Source: Siniperca chuatsi
Lineage: Eukaryota; Chordata; Actinopteri; Centrarchiformes; Sinipercidae
Assembly (NCBI RefSeq): GCF_020085105.1
Contig: NC_058061.1
Coordinates: 7,163,284 to 7,227,283 of the forward strand
Direction of reading: 5' to 3'
DNA length: 64,000 nt
Shown in pieces: positions 1-13,143 of this stretch (position 1 is the first letter of the stretch; every line of letters begins with the position of its first letter). The notes under the pieces were generated by a model. That model was not told where the DNA came from and made no database searches. It saw only the letters and a list, made by a program, of their open reading frames with translations. The position numbers and the translations under genes were made by a program.

Positions 1-3000
1 GAGAGAGAGTGAGAGAGAATGCCAGCCAGCAGGCAAACAAAAATGTGCCATTTTGCCTCTTTGTTCTTTTGTAAAGATCAAGTCCTTTAAAACAATAAGC
101 AGCATTCAAGTCTACTTGATTATAGTATACCATGAATTGGCAAATTTTCTACCTTTGTTGAGTACAAAGCACCTCACCTCAAGTGCTCAGTGCAGAGTTT
201 CCGTCACCCTCTACACAGGTCTGTTAGTGAAAGGAGATTCAAATTGCCTTTAGCTTACAGGCTGCACTAACTTGCTGGAAAACAAACTACTGTGAATGAG
301 AAATGTATTGTACTCCAAACTAAATCTAATTTGCGATGTTCAAACCGCTGTCGAATACAGAACACACATACGCATTACATAGGAAACGCAGTGCGAAGAA
401 ATGACATGACCAGGCAGCAGTGTACTGAGAGGCAGTGAACAATGCTGTGCAAAAATTGTGGAAGAAAAGTTCAAGTAGCCATACTGACATTGATCAAAAA
501 CAGACTGGCAAAAATGCACCTGTTTCTTTGTGCAAACACAGCAAATTTGATTTCATTTGGAGATAGTGAAGGAGAGTAACATGCATCAGAAATAAATTTG
601 CATAAGAATTACCCAGTTAACTTCTCGCTTAATGCTCCCCCACCTATGACTGATAGAAATGTTCTCTCCAACACCATCTTTCATTGGCATAATAGCCTAG
701 TTAATCTGGGGAAAACGTGAAAAAGGGCACACTTTGTCCATACAGAGACTTTTTTTTACGAGGCAGAGTGTTTGTATAGCTTCACAGTTGGACAAGAGAG
801 GGAAAGGAACTACAAATAGCCATGTCCTTTTTAGCTGCGAAGATTTAACCTCCACACACAGAGCCAGAGCCAGGAACGAGACCTGAACCTAAAATGGCAA
901 CAGTGGCACAGCAGTGAGACGCAAAAATGAATAAGAATCACAGAAGAGTTTATTTTGGATCGCACACAGAAGGTAGTCCTGCTTTTTTGCAAAGCTAGGT
1001 TAATATGTCAACACAAATAGACTGTCTAACCCCGGGGAGTGGATAATCTTCGATTTCCTCATTTTCTCTGACTCCAAGTGACACTCTCACTGATTCCCCT
1101 GATCCCTGCCCCTCCCTTGAGTCTCTTTTGCAACAAGGGCTATTGTGGGTGGGTCTGTGCATGTTTGTGTGAGTTGTATGTGATCCCTCTCAATGCCCTC
1201 CCTACACTTCCACTCGTAATGTTGATGAGAGAGCAGGGCGTGACAGCTCACTACAAGGGGCCTCTGAAGGAGACTAGATGCTGGAGTGTCCCTGCTGTTA
1301 GTTTTTCTGAACAGCTTGTATTACTGAAGTAAGCAAACTTATTCCCCCCGACTAACCCCTCTGGGTGTACAGCAAGGCCTTTGCCATAAGGACTAGGAGG
1401 CACCTAGGAATCACAATGAGTTAACTATGCAATTTGATTAAAAAAGCAGTAATATACAATAAAGCTGTTACATAATAAAGGACATAATGCAGCAGGTGTG
1501 AACTGTTCACACCATGCTGTGTCCTTTGGCAACTTCTGAGTCAGTCCACAGGGAGGTGATGAAAAGGATAATACCTCTTACACAAGCAGGAAGTACAGGC
1601 CACCTGTAGGCTCATCAATGTGCCTTCTTTATTGGGCTCCTGGCCAGAAAGACAGGCAGGGATTGGTCCATTGTAACATAGCTAATAGGTCACAAGTTGA
1701 TTCTCACAACCAAAGTGAACATCAACAGCCAAGCATTGTCTCAATACACTGATAAATTGAACTGAATGAGGTGAGTGGGAAGAGCAACAGGTGGACAGAA
1801 GGAGGCTGAGGAAAAATCTGACAGATTTACAGCTGGAGATTGTAAGGCATTTAAGAAAACATCTCCCAAATGTCTTGGGTGTTAAGAAACTAGAGTGAGT
1901 AAGTCTCTAAGGGTGTTTTCTGTGTAATACTCCAGTCATAACAACATGTTGTTTGTCCGGTAAGGCTCATCCATGAGACCGCCTTTCCAGTAAAATGACA
2001 GCACCAGTTAAAGCTGGAAATGATGGAAATGTTTATGCACAGTAGCCAAGTGGGAAGTATTGTTACCCAGTCCTATCTTACAGTGGCAGATCAGAAGAAG
2101 TGGTGTCATTTTTTGAACATTTTGTTGTTTAGTTTTGAGGGCTGCATCCAGAAATATTGTATATGACAAAAGTGCCACCTCTGGTTTAAACCAAGACCAT
2201 ACAGTTTTACAAAAAAAACTGAATTTCCATGCAAACGTGCTGCTAACATGCTATCTATTGTCCCCAATGGGGAGGTTGTAACCAGATAAAACAGAGAACA
2301 AACAGAGACTTAAACTAAAGATGCATAATAAAAATAGATAATAAAATACATAAAATATATAATAAAGATACATAAAATTTAATGCTAAAACGCCCCATGC
2401 AAGCTCACACAAAAGAATGTATATCAAGTGACAGCCTAACATAAAACCTAGAGTACATCCAGGTCCATCCACAAGTCAAACACAGCAGAGTCTAAGTACA
2501 TATGAGGCTAACAGCTTAGACCAGAGTCAGTGTCAGACTTTGAAAACCTCTGGCTTAGACTGATGAAAAACAAGCAATATCTAAACTCAGAGCTGAGCCT
2601 GACTGACTCAGTCTGAGATAACCTGAAATGGCTACCATAGAAAGGGTAAAAGAGTGAATAGTGTGCAAAAAGGAAGGGACGCACATACCTTACCTCAGGT
2701 GCCATCCACATACAGTATGCACTACAGTATACAAATTTTCATACTTGTTTGCAGTTACAAGAAATTAAGTACATAATTGTTTTGTAGTAACAGTAAATGA
2801 TACATGGTGTGCATCAACAAATGTTAATCAAACTGACCTTGGGACACGACTGACAATTAAACTTCACAAAGAGAAAGCAAAATATTTTTTTAATGCTTTC
2901 TGGGTTCTTACAGGAGCTGTCTCACCATCATCTGCATACAAACTTATATCAGCACACTCAAAAATTCTGCACACTGCATACCAAAAACCCACTTTGTGTG

Positions 3001-4093
3001 TCTATTTTTCATCCATCCAACAATTTAGTTTTCTATATAATGGCTACTCTTAGTCTATTTCTCTTTACTGCAGTACATAAGCTTTCATCTTCAAAAAACT
3101 AAGTAGCCTACAGTGTTTTTATTTAAAACCCTGTGGAAAGTTAATTGTGTGCTGTGGCCACAGAAGACTTGAAGATAAGGAAACACTAATGGCTGCTTTT
3201 GTGTTTCACACAGATGACATCTTCCACTCTGTCATGTCTGATGGAAGCAAATGGACTAAAATGCCTGAAAATAGCATGGTGTTTAGCACCATTCTGCTAT
3301 TACTGATGTCATTACGTGTGAACATGGGCGTGAAGTTAACTTGACACTGTACTAAATAGATTCTTGCACAGCTTGCAGCTGCCTCCTACATAAAAGATTC
3401 TCCAAAGGGTATTACTTGTTATTACTTGGTACATGTTTTTTATGCCTTTTAATCTATTATACCTAACAGAGGAGAGCTATATAATTATGATACAGTAAAC
3501 CATAACAATAATGTTAATGTATAATCATTACAATGGAAAAATAAAATAAAAAGAATATATAAATAAAATTGAATTGAACAAAACATGCTGGGTTTGGCAC
3601 TGGTCATTCTGTTCTGCTATAATTAGGCAAAAATGTTAGGGGTGATACATATTCAGTCTCTACCAAATGTTTGTGTGCTCTGATATATACAAAATTCAAG
3701 TTGGTTGAACTCACTGAAACGCATTTCCCCCGATTTGCTTCTATTATATATCTTTACTGTTTAAGTTAAATAGGAATGAAAGCAGAACATAAAATCCACT
3801 GTATAAATGGAAAATTCTAGCACAATGTTCAATGAAAATAAGAGACAAAAGGCTAATTGTAAATGTATTTATTTTTTTTACTAAATTCTATGTTCCAGAA
3901 CAACCCAGCATATTTGCATATATTTTAATCTGAGATTTCTTTCTTTGACCTAATTTTTGTATGCCAAAAGCACAGTTTCCTTTGTACTCTTAAGTTGGCA
4001 CTCAAAGAGTCAGCCTGTGGCTAGATGTTGACCCGCAAAGACCACAGGGCTGTAACTTGATTCTGTGAAGCATGTGTATGTGTGCATGTCTGT

Positions 4094-4186
4094 GTGTTGT
4101 TGTCTGGGTAATTGGTGATTGTCCTAGTTTGTGTGTTATGGCCAACCTCCGGCCTCTGCCTCAAGGCTACCTCTGACCTTTAATAG
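4094..4186 (+). repeat. Copy 1 of a 94-bp near-identical duplicated block
   Basis: This 93-base block matches 6968-7061 with one substitution (tgtctggg against tgtttggg) and one extra T near the right end. The flanks on both sides do not match, so the duplication is sharply bounded. The block contains ggccaacctccggcctctgc, which is unusually GC-rich for this stretch. I do not recognise a repeat family in it. It could be a young short interspersed element or a local duplication. Confidence 0.85.
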
Positions 4187-4831
4187 ACAGCAGCCTGTGC
4201 CAGGCTCTGGCATTCAGCTACTGAGCTTTCCTGCCAGTTGGTGTACACTTGGATGCTTTTTTGTTTGTGATGGCACCAAGTGGATAAGTGAAAGCTTTGC
4301 TGTTAATCAGCCTAATTACCTCCGCAAAGGAGGTTGTGTTTTTCGGTACTGCTTTTTTTTAGTTTGCAGGATATCACAAAAACTTCTGTGGTATAAAATG
4401 TGTTATAAATGCAAAAGGAAAAGGTGTTTAGGTTGTGTAGGTAGTAAAGTATTTTTGCTATTTTTGCACTTATTTTAAATAAGAACATCTACCACATGGA
4501 CACTTTGAGGGTGACATTAAAGGCAATATTAGGGCATCCTACACCCTCCACATCTTCACACTTAATTGAGATCTGACTGTTCAATGAATTGCTTTCATGG
4601 ATGACAAATTGCTGTATTGTTCCTCTTATCCTTTGTAACCATCTGTGCCTGTGCTATCCAATAATACATCTGTGCTACATGCCCTCAAAACCGAAATGAC
4701 TAGGATAATGAGCAAGGGAGAAAAAATGGACAGGTGGCATGAAGAAAGAAAGGCTCATCCAGTTCTAGATCTTTCAAGATCTCTTGTCGCATTGCATAAG
4801 AGGCAGAGAATCCTATTGTAAGGACCTGTGA

Positions 4832-4835
4832 GTGT

Positions 4836-4875
<40 letters not shown>
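4832..4875. repeat. TG dinucleotide microsatellite
   Basis: An almost pure TG run of about 44 bases, interrupted once near its left end by an AG step. It produces a spurious minus-strand reading frame rich in Thr and His. Confidence 0.95.
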
Positions 4876-4877
<2 letters not shown>

Positions 4878-5862
4878 CTGCAGGTGCACATATGAGTGTC
4901 TGAGTTGGAATTACAGCGACCCTCGTCTAACTGACCCTTGTCTAACTGTACTGATCTGGCATTCGTTTGTCACAGCCACAGCCAGACGTCTTATGTAACC
5001 TCAAATGAAGAGCAGACCTTGCTATCAAGCACCCTGTATCAGGTACACTGTGATCCAACACACACCTCCGATCATGGAGAGCCCCTGAAACAGGATATAC
5101 AGTAGCATTGTTGGGGTGCAGAGAGGGCAGCTCTGAGGTTTTCTATCAGATAACCAGCCGCAATTGTGCCCGGTGGACTTTCCAAAGCTTTGGTTGCGTT
5201 TCTGAAAGAGCAGCTTGAAAGGTTGCCCCGTAAAGGTCGCCGCTTAGACCTGATTGCTTTCTTTTTGTGATCTTGATCCTTTGTTCTTTGCGGTATTCTT
5301 CACGCAGCACACAGATGTCATTGTTAAATAACTGCTGTTATGTAATTGTACAAACCTAAAGATAAGGGAAATGATGAAATGCATGGAGAGAGCCCAGCTG
5401 TCCACGCACACACATATGTATAGATACACATACTTCTTTCATGTTATGATGGATTCTGGGAGGCTGATCAGTACATTAGCTGAATATCTGCACAAAAATG
5501 AGAGTAGAGTCTTCAAGTAGGTGGTCGTCATCTATGTGCTGTAAACATATTGATGGCACATTGTAAATACTTTACATGTCTTTAACTGCTTACTTTAAGA
5601 TGGAAAAATTAATGTATGTATGTATTTTATTTGCTTTTTAATTATTATGCGTCACATATGCTTGAGGTAACTTGTATTGTTTCAAGAAGATTCTATATAT
5701 TCTATATACATACATGCTACACATGCACATACATGAAAACATTATTGTTGGTTTTTTTTGGTCCTATTTTTGTTTTGTTTGTCCATTAACCAGTTAGCAG
5801 GATATATTAACAAGACAGTTTAGTCTTGTCAGAGTCTACAGCCATGCGAGCTGCTCTGCTGT

Positions 5863-6330
5863 AATACTTGAGCTAAATGATAACATGCTCACAATGGCAA
5901 TGCTAACATGCTGATGTTAGCAGTTTTAATGTTAACCATGTTCACCATCTTTGCAACATTTGCTAATTAGCACTAAACACAAAGTACAGCTGAGGCTGAT
6001 GGTAATGTCATTAGTTTTGCAGGTATTTAATTATAAACCAATAGATGAAAAACTAAGGAATAACTGCAGTTATTACAATTCATCCTAAGGTGACATGAAT
6101 ATGTGAAACACATTTCATGGCAGTCCATCCAATAGTTAAGACATTTCAATAAAAACCACAAATGTCAACTTCATGCTAGAGGAAAAGTCAGGGGATCACC
6201 AAAGTCAGTAGGATTCATCTTCTGGGGAACATGATAAGATATTTCAGTCTGGACAAAAGTGGTGGACCGACCTAAGGACATTGCCATCCCTAGCCACATT
6301 TGGTGGAAATTCAGTTGCAAAGTTCAAGTG
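5863..6330 (+). repeat. Dispersed teleost repeat, family A, copy 1
   Basis: The segment carries the blocks gctaacatgctgatg, attagcactaa, gaggctgatgg, ccatccaatagtt and gatcaccaaagtca in that order. The same blocks occur in the same order at 51530-52030, and partly in reverse complement at 18055-18200 and 39815-39975. The family is abundant in percomorph genomes and has no coding capacity here; a non-autonomous DNA element is my inference. Boundaries are approximate. Confidence 0.75.
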
Positions 6331-6967
6331 ACCATTTTTAGTGTGAATACAACAATTTTTTCTAAAGGATTTTTAACACAGTGGAACAGGGCATTTTTGA
6401 ACAATTTTGCTATTTTCTGACCTATACATACCACTCTTCTGTCAATAACCAGGTGTATTTTCATGCAGATCTAGATCTAGGTGGAGATTTCTAAAATTCT
6501 AAATATTTTCTAGGATTAAAATAATACCTTGGTTGAGCCTTGATAATGATCCCCAGTTGCACACAAATTCACAAAGCAGTTGAAACTGAATTGGAAACAC
6601 ACTTCCATGGTAACAAATGTCACATGGAGATGAGGGTTAAATGAGATTGGTGTCTCTGGGGAAAAACAAGATGCATAGATGGACATGCACTTTAGATATG
6701 ACACACTGATACATGACCCACAGATAAAAGCCCTTTTCTTAATCTCTCCAATACATGCATGGTCAACCCTATGAGCTTGATAAAAGAGGATGTAACCTCA
6801 TGACCTTTGAAACCAGAGCAATAAAGACAGGACACAAATGTGTGCAATAAAATGTGGCACGAGTGTGTACAGGTGGTTTGACGTGCTTCGGCCCTATCGC
6901 TCTGATTCAGACACCATCTGCATGTTTGTTTAAAAAGGGCATTTCCTTCTCCACCTGCTGTCTTGTG

Positions 6968-7061
6968 GTGTTGTTGTTTGGGTAATTGGTGATTGTCCTA
7001 GTTTGTGTGTTATGGCCAACCTCCGGCCTCTGCCTCAAGGCTACCTCTGACCTTTTAATAG
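6968..7061 (+). repeat. Copy 2 of a 94-bp near-identical duplicated block
   Basis: Direct-orientation partner of 4094-4186, about 2.9 kb away, differing at two positions. The flanking sequence is unrelated to that of copy 1. Confidence 0.85.
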
Positions 7062-9113
7062 TCTTTGACATTCTCCTCTCTCCTCTTTTTGGGTTTCATA
7101 TTCTTAATTTTATCAGTCTTTACTTGTAGCTGCTGTATTATTCTGCTTAAGTGACTATTTATCGTCTTGTTAATTACACTTATATTTCTTCAGTTTCTCT
7201 CTAGTCTTACCTGCTGGAAATGAGACCAGATAGAAGTCTGTTTGTGTTGATTTGCTTCTAATCAAACTTTGTGTGTTATTACAGTGTGAGTGGCTGCCAC
7301 TGAACTGTAGCCCTTTTATATGATTGAGATTTCCAATTGCTCTTTTGTCATTTTATTAGTTAGTCCGAACCATCATTTAGGTGTAATGAAACCAGTGCCT
7401 ATAAAAACGGTTGATGTCTACACGACTGCTGACTTTTGTTGGCTGTCTTGGCAGCATTTGCCACTTGGCATACAATAGTGGAGCGAGTCAGGGAGAACCA
7501 ACCAGGGCAGGCTGGCTTGTGAAACCGTACCACATCCAGGCTTTGAATTATGGATCCGTGGTGGGAGCTAGCAGTGCTATAATCAGCAAGATGGCCAACC
7601 AAGTCAACCCTGCTGCTTTTATGACCAGAACAGCAGGTCCTGTTGATTAGAAAACCCATCAGCCAAGAATGGTGCTGGGCAAGGGTGCTTCATCGCACCC
7701 CGCTGCTTTTTATGGCATTTAGATAACTCCATCACGCTAATTGGTTTCATGTCGCTGCATAAGCAAGCTGTTGTTTTGACTTCGGCTGATCCTTGTGAGG
7801 ATGATGAATATTTTAGGAGCCTCTTTTTTTCATAGCCACAGTGTGTAAATTCACGCTCTGACCATTTGTTTTGTCAGCTCCCGGGGTCAAGTTAAATTGA
7901 GTTAAGCCCTGCATCCAAATGAAAAGTGGGTGTAGCATGTGATGGCCATTGTGAAAGGGGACAGCATGATTAAAACAGCTAAAAATGACACCACGTTTAC
8001 AGGGGCTGTCGACCAGGAAATTACTTTCCTTTTCATGCGGTTCTTGGGTCCTTCAGGCTTCTGGCCCACTTGTGTCAAAATTGACATCTCCTTTAGTGGC
8101 ATTCATGAATTAGTCAGCGGTCAATAAAAAGGGGTGATTGGTCCCAGTAGAAAAAGCAACAGGACCCAATTTAGACCTCAGTGCAAAATCTGTTCTTGAC
8201 ATCACTCACTGCATAATATGTTATTGAACTGAACCATAGTCCACTAATATTCTGATCTTTCCTGATCTTTGACAGATGATGCTTAACAAGCTGAACCAGT
8301 GAACCAGTTACTTCTGTCCTGATAGAATTGCAGATAGGTCAGACAGAATTAACCACCATCATGGACCTTTGGAAATCACAATGAGGACTCTACTCACACT
8401 GTATCTATCTTCTATCTGACTTAGTTTCAACTCTCAAATGATTATTGATCAAAAATAATTGTCTGCCTAGACTGGCTTTCAACATGGGAAGGCCAGGCGA
8501 TTAACAGTAGGAAGTTAGAGAAACAGATATATTGGCAAAAAGACAAATAGATAGCTGATAAATGTGCTCTTATGCCTGACTCTTCATATTAGAGTCACAG
8601 CCAATGTCCCAGTATTTAATCATCATTGTCATAATTACAGCTTGCCCACTACTTTCATTATGTTCAAAAACAGTGATACCAGAACCAGTGAGACATTTTT
8701 ATTAATCTTATCAGGCTCTGTGTTTGCTGTGTGTGCCAGTTGTGTTTGTAGAGTGGTTGCTGTGCAGCTGTTCACTGACTCACAGCCCAGGTTTAAATTT
8801 GTTGGATTCATGATGTACAGCAAATAAGAGGGATGAATATCAGCTCTAAGGCTGATTCTGACAATTCCGACTACCTGATGGACTACACTAACTGACAGTT
8901 TGATCAGCTGATCTCTGTTTAACAGGTCCTACTTGGATTTGTGGCTGTGTGATATAGTTGGCTAGTCCATGTGGAAATAAATAATAGGCTTTATCCAGCC
9001 ATAGAAATTACTTGGTAGTGTTTGTGTGTGTAGTGATGATGTACCTTTTGTTACCTGTAGAGTATGACATAATACTTTGCAATAGCATGATCTTGTACTA
9101 AATACAGAGAACA

Positions 9114-9450
9114 AGGGCTGCAACTAACAATTATTTTCATTGTCAATTAAACTACCAAGTATTTTCTCGATTAATAGTTTGGTCTGTAAAATGTCAGCAA
9201 ATTGTGAAAAATGCCCAATGCAAGTTTTCAAATATCTTGTGTTGTTTGATCAACAGTCCAAAACTCAAAGATATTCAATTTACTATCATAAAATAGTAAG
9301 TAAACCAGAAAATATTCACAATTGAGAAGCTGGAACTAGTGAATTTTTGCTTAAAAAACTGCTCAAACGATGAATCGATTATCAAAATAGTTGCCGATGA
9401 ATTTTCTGTAGATCAACTAATCAATGAATCGACTAATCTTCGCAGCTCTC
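9114..9450. repeat. MITE-like element with agggctgcaactaa terminus (hAT-like, inferred)
   Basis: It begins agggctgcaactaa and ends in a degraded inverted counterpart (actaatcttcgcagctct). The interior has the typical phrases of this teleost repeat, such as aaaatgtcagcaaattgtga and gatgaatcgattatcaaaat. Related pieces lie at 26546-26617, where the right terminus gttgcagccct is intact, and at 28330-28530. It has no coding capacity. The hAT assignment is from the look of the terminal repeats. Confidence 0.75.
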
Positions 9451-10656
9451 TTAAGAACTGTTGCACTCTGGATGATAAAATGATCTGTGCAAACTCGTTA
9501 GTGCATACACGTAGATCAAGAGAGTTGTTTTTAGTGTAAAAAATACAACAGACGACACCTCCTCTCATGCATACACCCAAGCACACTGCGTGGGAGTGCT
9601 GGCCTCAGCTCTCGTCATGCCTCTTGCCACCCTGCTTGCACAGACTTGCTTGTTGCAGAGGACATGAAATGCTGCTTTCTTAGTTGCTATGTGTGTATGA
9701 GTACATGTTTCCATGCAACTGTGTGAGAAAGAGTGAGGATGTGTGGGAGATTTAATGGTTTCCATGAGACTGCCATGTTTCCAAATGCTCCTTAACCTGT
9801 TCTGTACACTAGAAATCAATGCTCAGCAGCCGAGTCTGACCTGTACTTCACCCCAGACTCTTTGTTTCTTAGAAGCCTCTTAATTGAACTCAGAGGACAG
9901 TCTAATATGAAGGGCACCTATGTTGGCAAAGTCTAAACTCTGGGAGGTTATCTGTAGTCCATTATTGGCATCAAAACCCTGAAGTACATGCCCAGACATC
10001 CAGTCTTATGTTACCACACAGTGTACTGTCATTAGAGCCAGCACCTTACAGTCTTATTCGAAGACTTATTAGTGGTATAGAATCTGTCCAAGCAGCAGCT
10101 GCTGTGTGTAGATGTTCATGGGTGGAGCTGTGGAAGATACTGTAACTCAAGAAACACAGATGACAGATGGGACAAGAGGTGTTATCAACACCCTTGGCCT
10201 TTAATGATTTTCCCAAGTGCATGCACACAGACAGAACTGTGCATGGATGCACACACTATTTGATACCTACTATACATGCATCAGCTTTTTCAAGGAACAC
10301 AATTACACACGCACACACCATGCATGCGATGTTCACACTAAGCTGGCAAAATTTTCTCTCTGGTTTTGCCTTGAATCCACACTTAACTGACATTGTTCAC
10401 AAAACTGTGCTCTACATAGTGGACAAATTTGAAAATACCATTGTCACATTTTAGTGTGGATGAGGACATTGAAACTTCCAAAACGATGATGCATGTTGTC
10501 ACAGACATGGTTGGATGTTGTGTAGAAGTAATATATTTGTTTGTATTTATGTTTATGTTGTCAGATGACTTTATGAACATAAATTACTGACTTGATGCAG
10601 CAGTGCAGGAATTACTGCCTTGGTTAACAGGTACTGTATGAGCCATAATCACATTA

Positions 10657-10878
10657 CTACTTTATACTCATTGCTCTTGGCGGCTCAGGTTCTGGAGGGT
10701 CCCCGCTGGTCATATCCTCTTGCACAGCTGCAGCGGCAGCCTCTGCCTCTTGCCACTGCATTTCTTCGGCCGTATAATCTGGCTCGAATAAATACGCCTG
10801 AATATCCAAGTCAGCCAAAACACTGTAAAATGTATCCTCGTCCATAACATCCTCTACACTCATATTTTGGGATGCCAT
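10657..10878 (-). CDS. Small acidic ORF, possibly transposon-derived first exon
   Basis: This 73-codon minus-strand frame starts at ATG 10876-10878. It encodes an acidic peptide with an Asp/Glu-rich N-terminus, a central YLFEPDYTAEE segment, an alanine run and a Glu-Pro-rich end. It is GC-richer than its surroundings, has no microsatellite, and sits in a CpG-bearing pocket (10640-10990) unlike the flanking DNA, which favours former coding sequence. The FEP-x-Y phrase recalls the N-termini of multicopy fish ORFs often labelled P2X7-like because of a shared zinc-binding C-terminal module. No such C-terminus follows on the minus strand here, so at most a first exon or relic is present. That family link is from memory and weak. 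Confidence 0.3.
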   Translation of the reverse strand: MASQNMSVEDVMDEDTFYSVLADLDIQAYLFEPDYTAEEMQWQEAEAAAAAVQEDMTSGDPPEPEPPRAMSIK

Positions 10879-12071
10879 TTTTGCTGGAAACGTAGTTTCC
10901 TAGTTTGCAGTACAAACGAAGAGAACAAGGAAGTTCTGTTTTTGAGCGGCATCTAGTACGCTCCCTGGCTACCCAGCAGCGGAGACTAGAAATCCAGCTT
11001 TCTCAGTCAATATAGCACGCACTGAGGAATTTATTGCTTCAATCAACTGCATTGACCGTCAACACTGATTGGACATCCACATAAAACGTGCCTAATTTTC
11101 CCTTTAAGTGTTCTGATACTAAGAGAAGTACACCCTTGTTGTATCTTTCCTGTGAAATGTGATCAGAACTCGCATGTCATTGCAGCTGGACGGCATGCAA
11201 AGAAAAGTTAGAGGAGAAGCAGGAAGTTAGGAGGATGGGGAGAAAGAAGAAAGGGGAGGAACGATCGAAAAGGGAGTAGCATACAAACAAGTAGCGGTGT
11301 TGCATTCATTTCTCACACCTCTCCATCTTTCCTCCCTCTCCCTATCTCTCATCTTGAATTTCAATTGAGAGGCTTCAAAGTGAGCGGCTCAGTCGTTGAG
11401 GGGGTCATCAAACAAGCCGGGTGCTTCAGCATTACAGGCCTCAGAGGACTCTCCAGATCCACTGCTGAACAGAGATGATCAGCGGAAAAACCTGGCAAAC
11501 TCCCAGCTGCCCGATGGTCGTATCTGAAAGAAGCTCAAGGGTCCTCTGTACCGTCTTGTTTTTTTTATTATTATTGACTTTTCTGCCATTTTCATAGCAT
11601 GAGATTCAAACCCACAACACTGTGAGGGGAATAATTTTCCTTTAGCTGTGGACAGCCTGTCAATTGCACCCACTCTGATTCACTGATTTGTCAACAGCAT
11701 TATAATATTTTCCTGTGATGTCATGCTGTGCTGTTTCTGTTCAGAATTTGTCCCTGAAATGTTCTTTTGGAAAGCTGTGATTAAACGATGATTGTGGGTT
11801 AGGCTTAGGCTTTGTCAAGCAGCACAATTGGAACAATGAGACATTTCCATGTATTCGTATACAGCGTGATTCTACTGCTCAGACTGTCACATGTACAAAA
11901 ACACTTTTTTAGCAACCTGCCTCTGGTCTATCTCTTCCAGATGCTACAGTATGAATGTCCTCTACACGTGGGCTGATGGTTGGGTTTGGCTTTGTTTCTC
12001 CCTGTCCTCGCTTTTAAATGGGACATTGCAATTCCATGTGCACCAGACTCATTTGAAACTGTACAGTAGAT

Positions 12072-12571
12072 TTGTGATTCCCAACCAGGGGTACATGATT
12101 GTCGAGTAGCTCAATTAATGTGAAAAAATGGAAAGTATTAATTGGTAAAATGATGAAACAAACTACCAGCTGTGATGAGCTGATTGCACGGAACATGTCA
12201 CCCACCAGCATAAGTCAGTTAAGGTGCTTCCTTAACACCACCTGCTTCAATTGAGAGTGTGTGAAAGCTAGTTAAGAATAATGCAAAGAAGTTGAAACAG
12301 GTCCCTAAAAGTAATCAGTAAATGCTTGAAATGTCCAGCTTCTGCAGTGGTTGTTTGAATGCAAACTTGACCAAACCTACTGAAAAATATAAAAGAAATA
12401 AAAAACAGACCCAGGCTAAACATCAACAATTTCACGGTCACTATGTCTTGTAAGAAAACAATTATATAAAACAAATATATGATTTATACTGTTAATAACA
12501 TCCAGCTTAAAATAAATTCAAATGGCTACATTAGGAAGATGACGAAACAAAACAAGGTTGGGAACCACTGA
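12072..12571. repeat. Non-autonomous DNA element with cccaacc terminal inverted repeats
   Basis: The left end reads tgtgattcccaaccagg and the right end aaggttgggaaccactg, which are inverted counterparts. This AGTGGTTCCCAACC terminus is a common hAT-type signature in fish genomes (established for the family, inferred here). The interior is AT-rich and noncoding. A partial terminus may also lie near 28608. Confidence 0.75.
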
Positions 12572-13143
12572 AGCAGATTAACCTACTAGAATCTTACAAC
12601 TGACTGAGCTGACAGCTATGAGTGTCTGATGTATTTAAATTTTCCTGGTGTAAACCACAGAAACATACATTTGCAACAGACAGAGAGCCATCTGCATTTT
12701 GTGTTAACTAACCCTGACAGCTGATGCTCCAGCTGTGCACTGTACCTGCTTTTTTTCCCCCCTTTTGCAGCAATGCGATAACACATTATAATTTAAACAA
12801 ACACTAAATGATAACAGTAGCTCCCAGTGAAACTATCATTTTACAATCTGTGATCCGTCCAATCCCAGTGGAATTTAGTTGGGACAATAATTTTGTATCA
12901 TTTTTGGTCATTTACTTATGCCACATTTTCAAGCTGATCCTCAACTCACTGAATTAAGGGAACACTTTCTCATTAGCTTAACTTTCCACAGTGATTGACA
13001 AGAGACATATCTTCAAGTTAATTGGCTGCTCAGACATCAATTTGTGCTTGGAGACTTAACACTGACTCATACTGTGTTCCTCTTTTTTCCCATTCTCTCG
13101 TCTCTCTTTCCTTTCGTTGCTTTCCTCTTCTCTTCATTATTAG

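Larger units (their letters stand above)
1..13143. other. Region upstream of the first visible kif19 exon; no supported coding exon
   Basis: I found no exon on either strand that I can defend here, apart from a small minus-strand ORF near 10.7 kb. The ORFs present are short, lack family motifs and often run through repeats. The stretch is AT-rich and holds the repeats listed separately at 4094, 4832, 5863, 6968, 9114 and 12072. The coding start of kif19 should lie to the left of 13144. I looked for the conserved beta-1 motif (VALRxRP) in this stretch and did not see it, so most of it is probably kif19 first-intron or intergenic DNA. A weakly conserved 5' exon could have been missed. Confidence 0.6.

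Noticed and set aside
4131..4478. 115-codon plus-strand frame
   Set aside because: Its first part is the duplicated noncoding block and the rest is low-complexity aromatic and lysine-rich translation without a family match.
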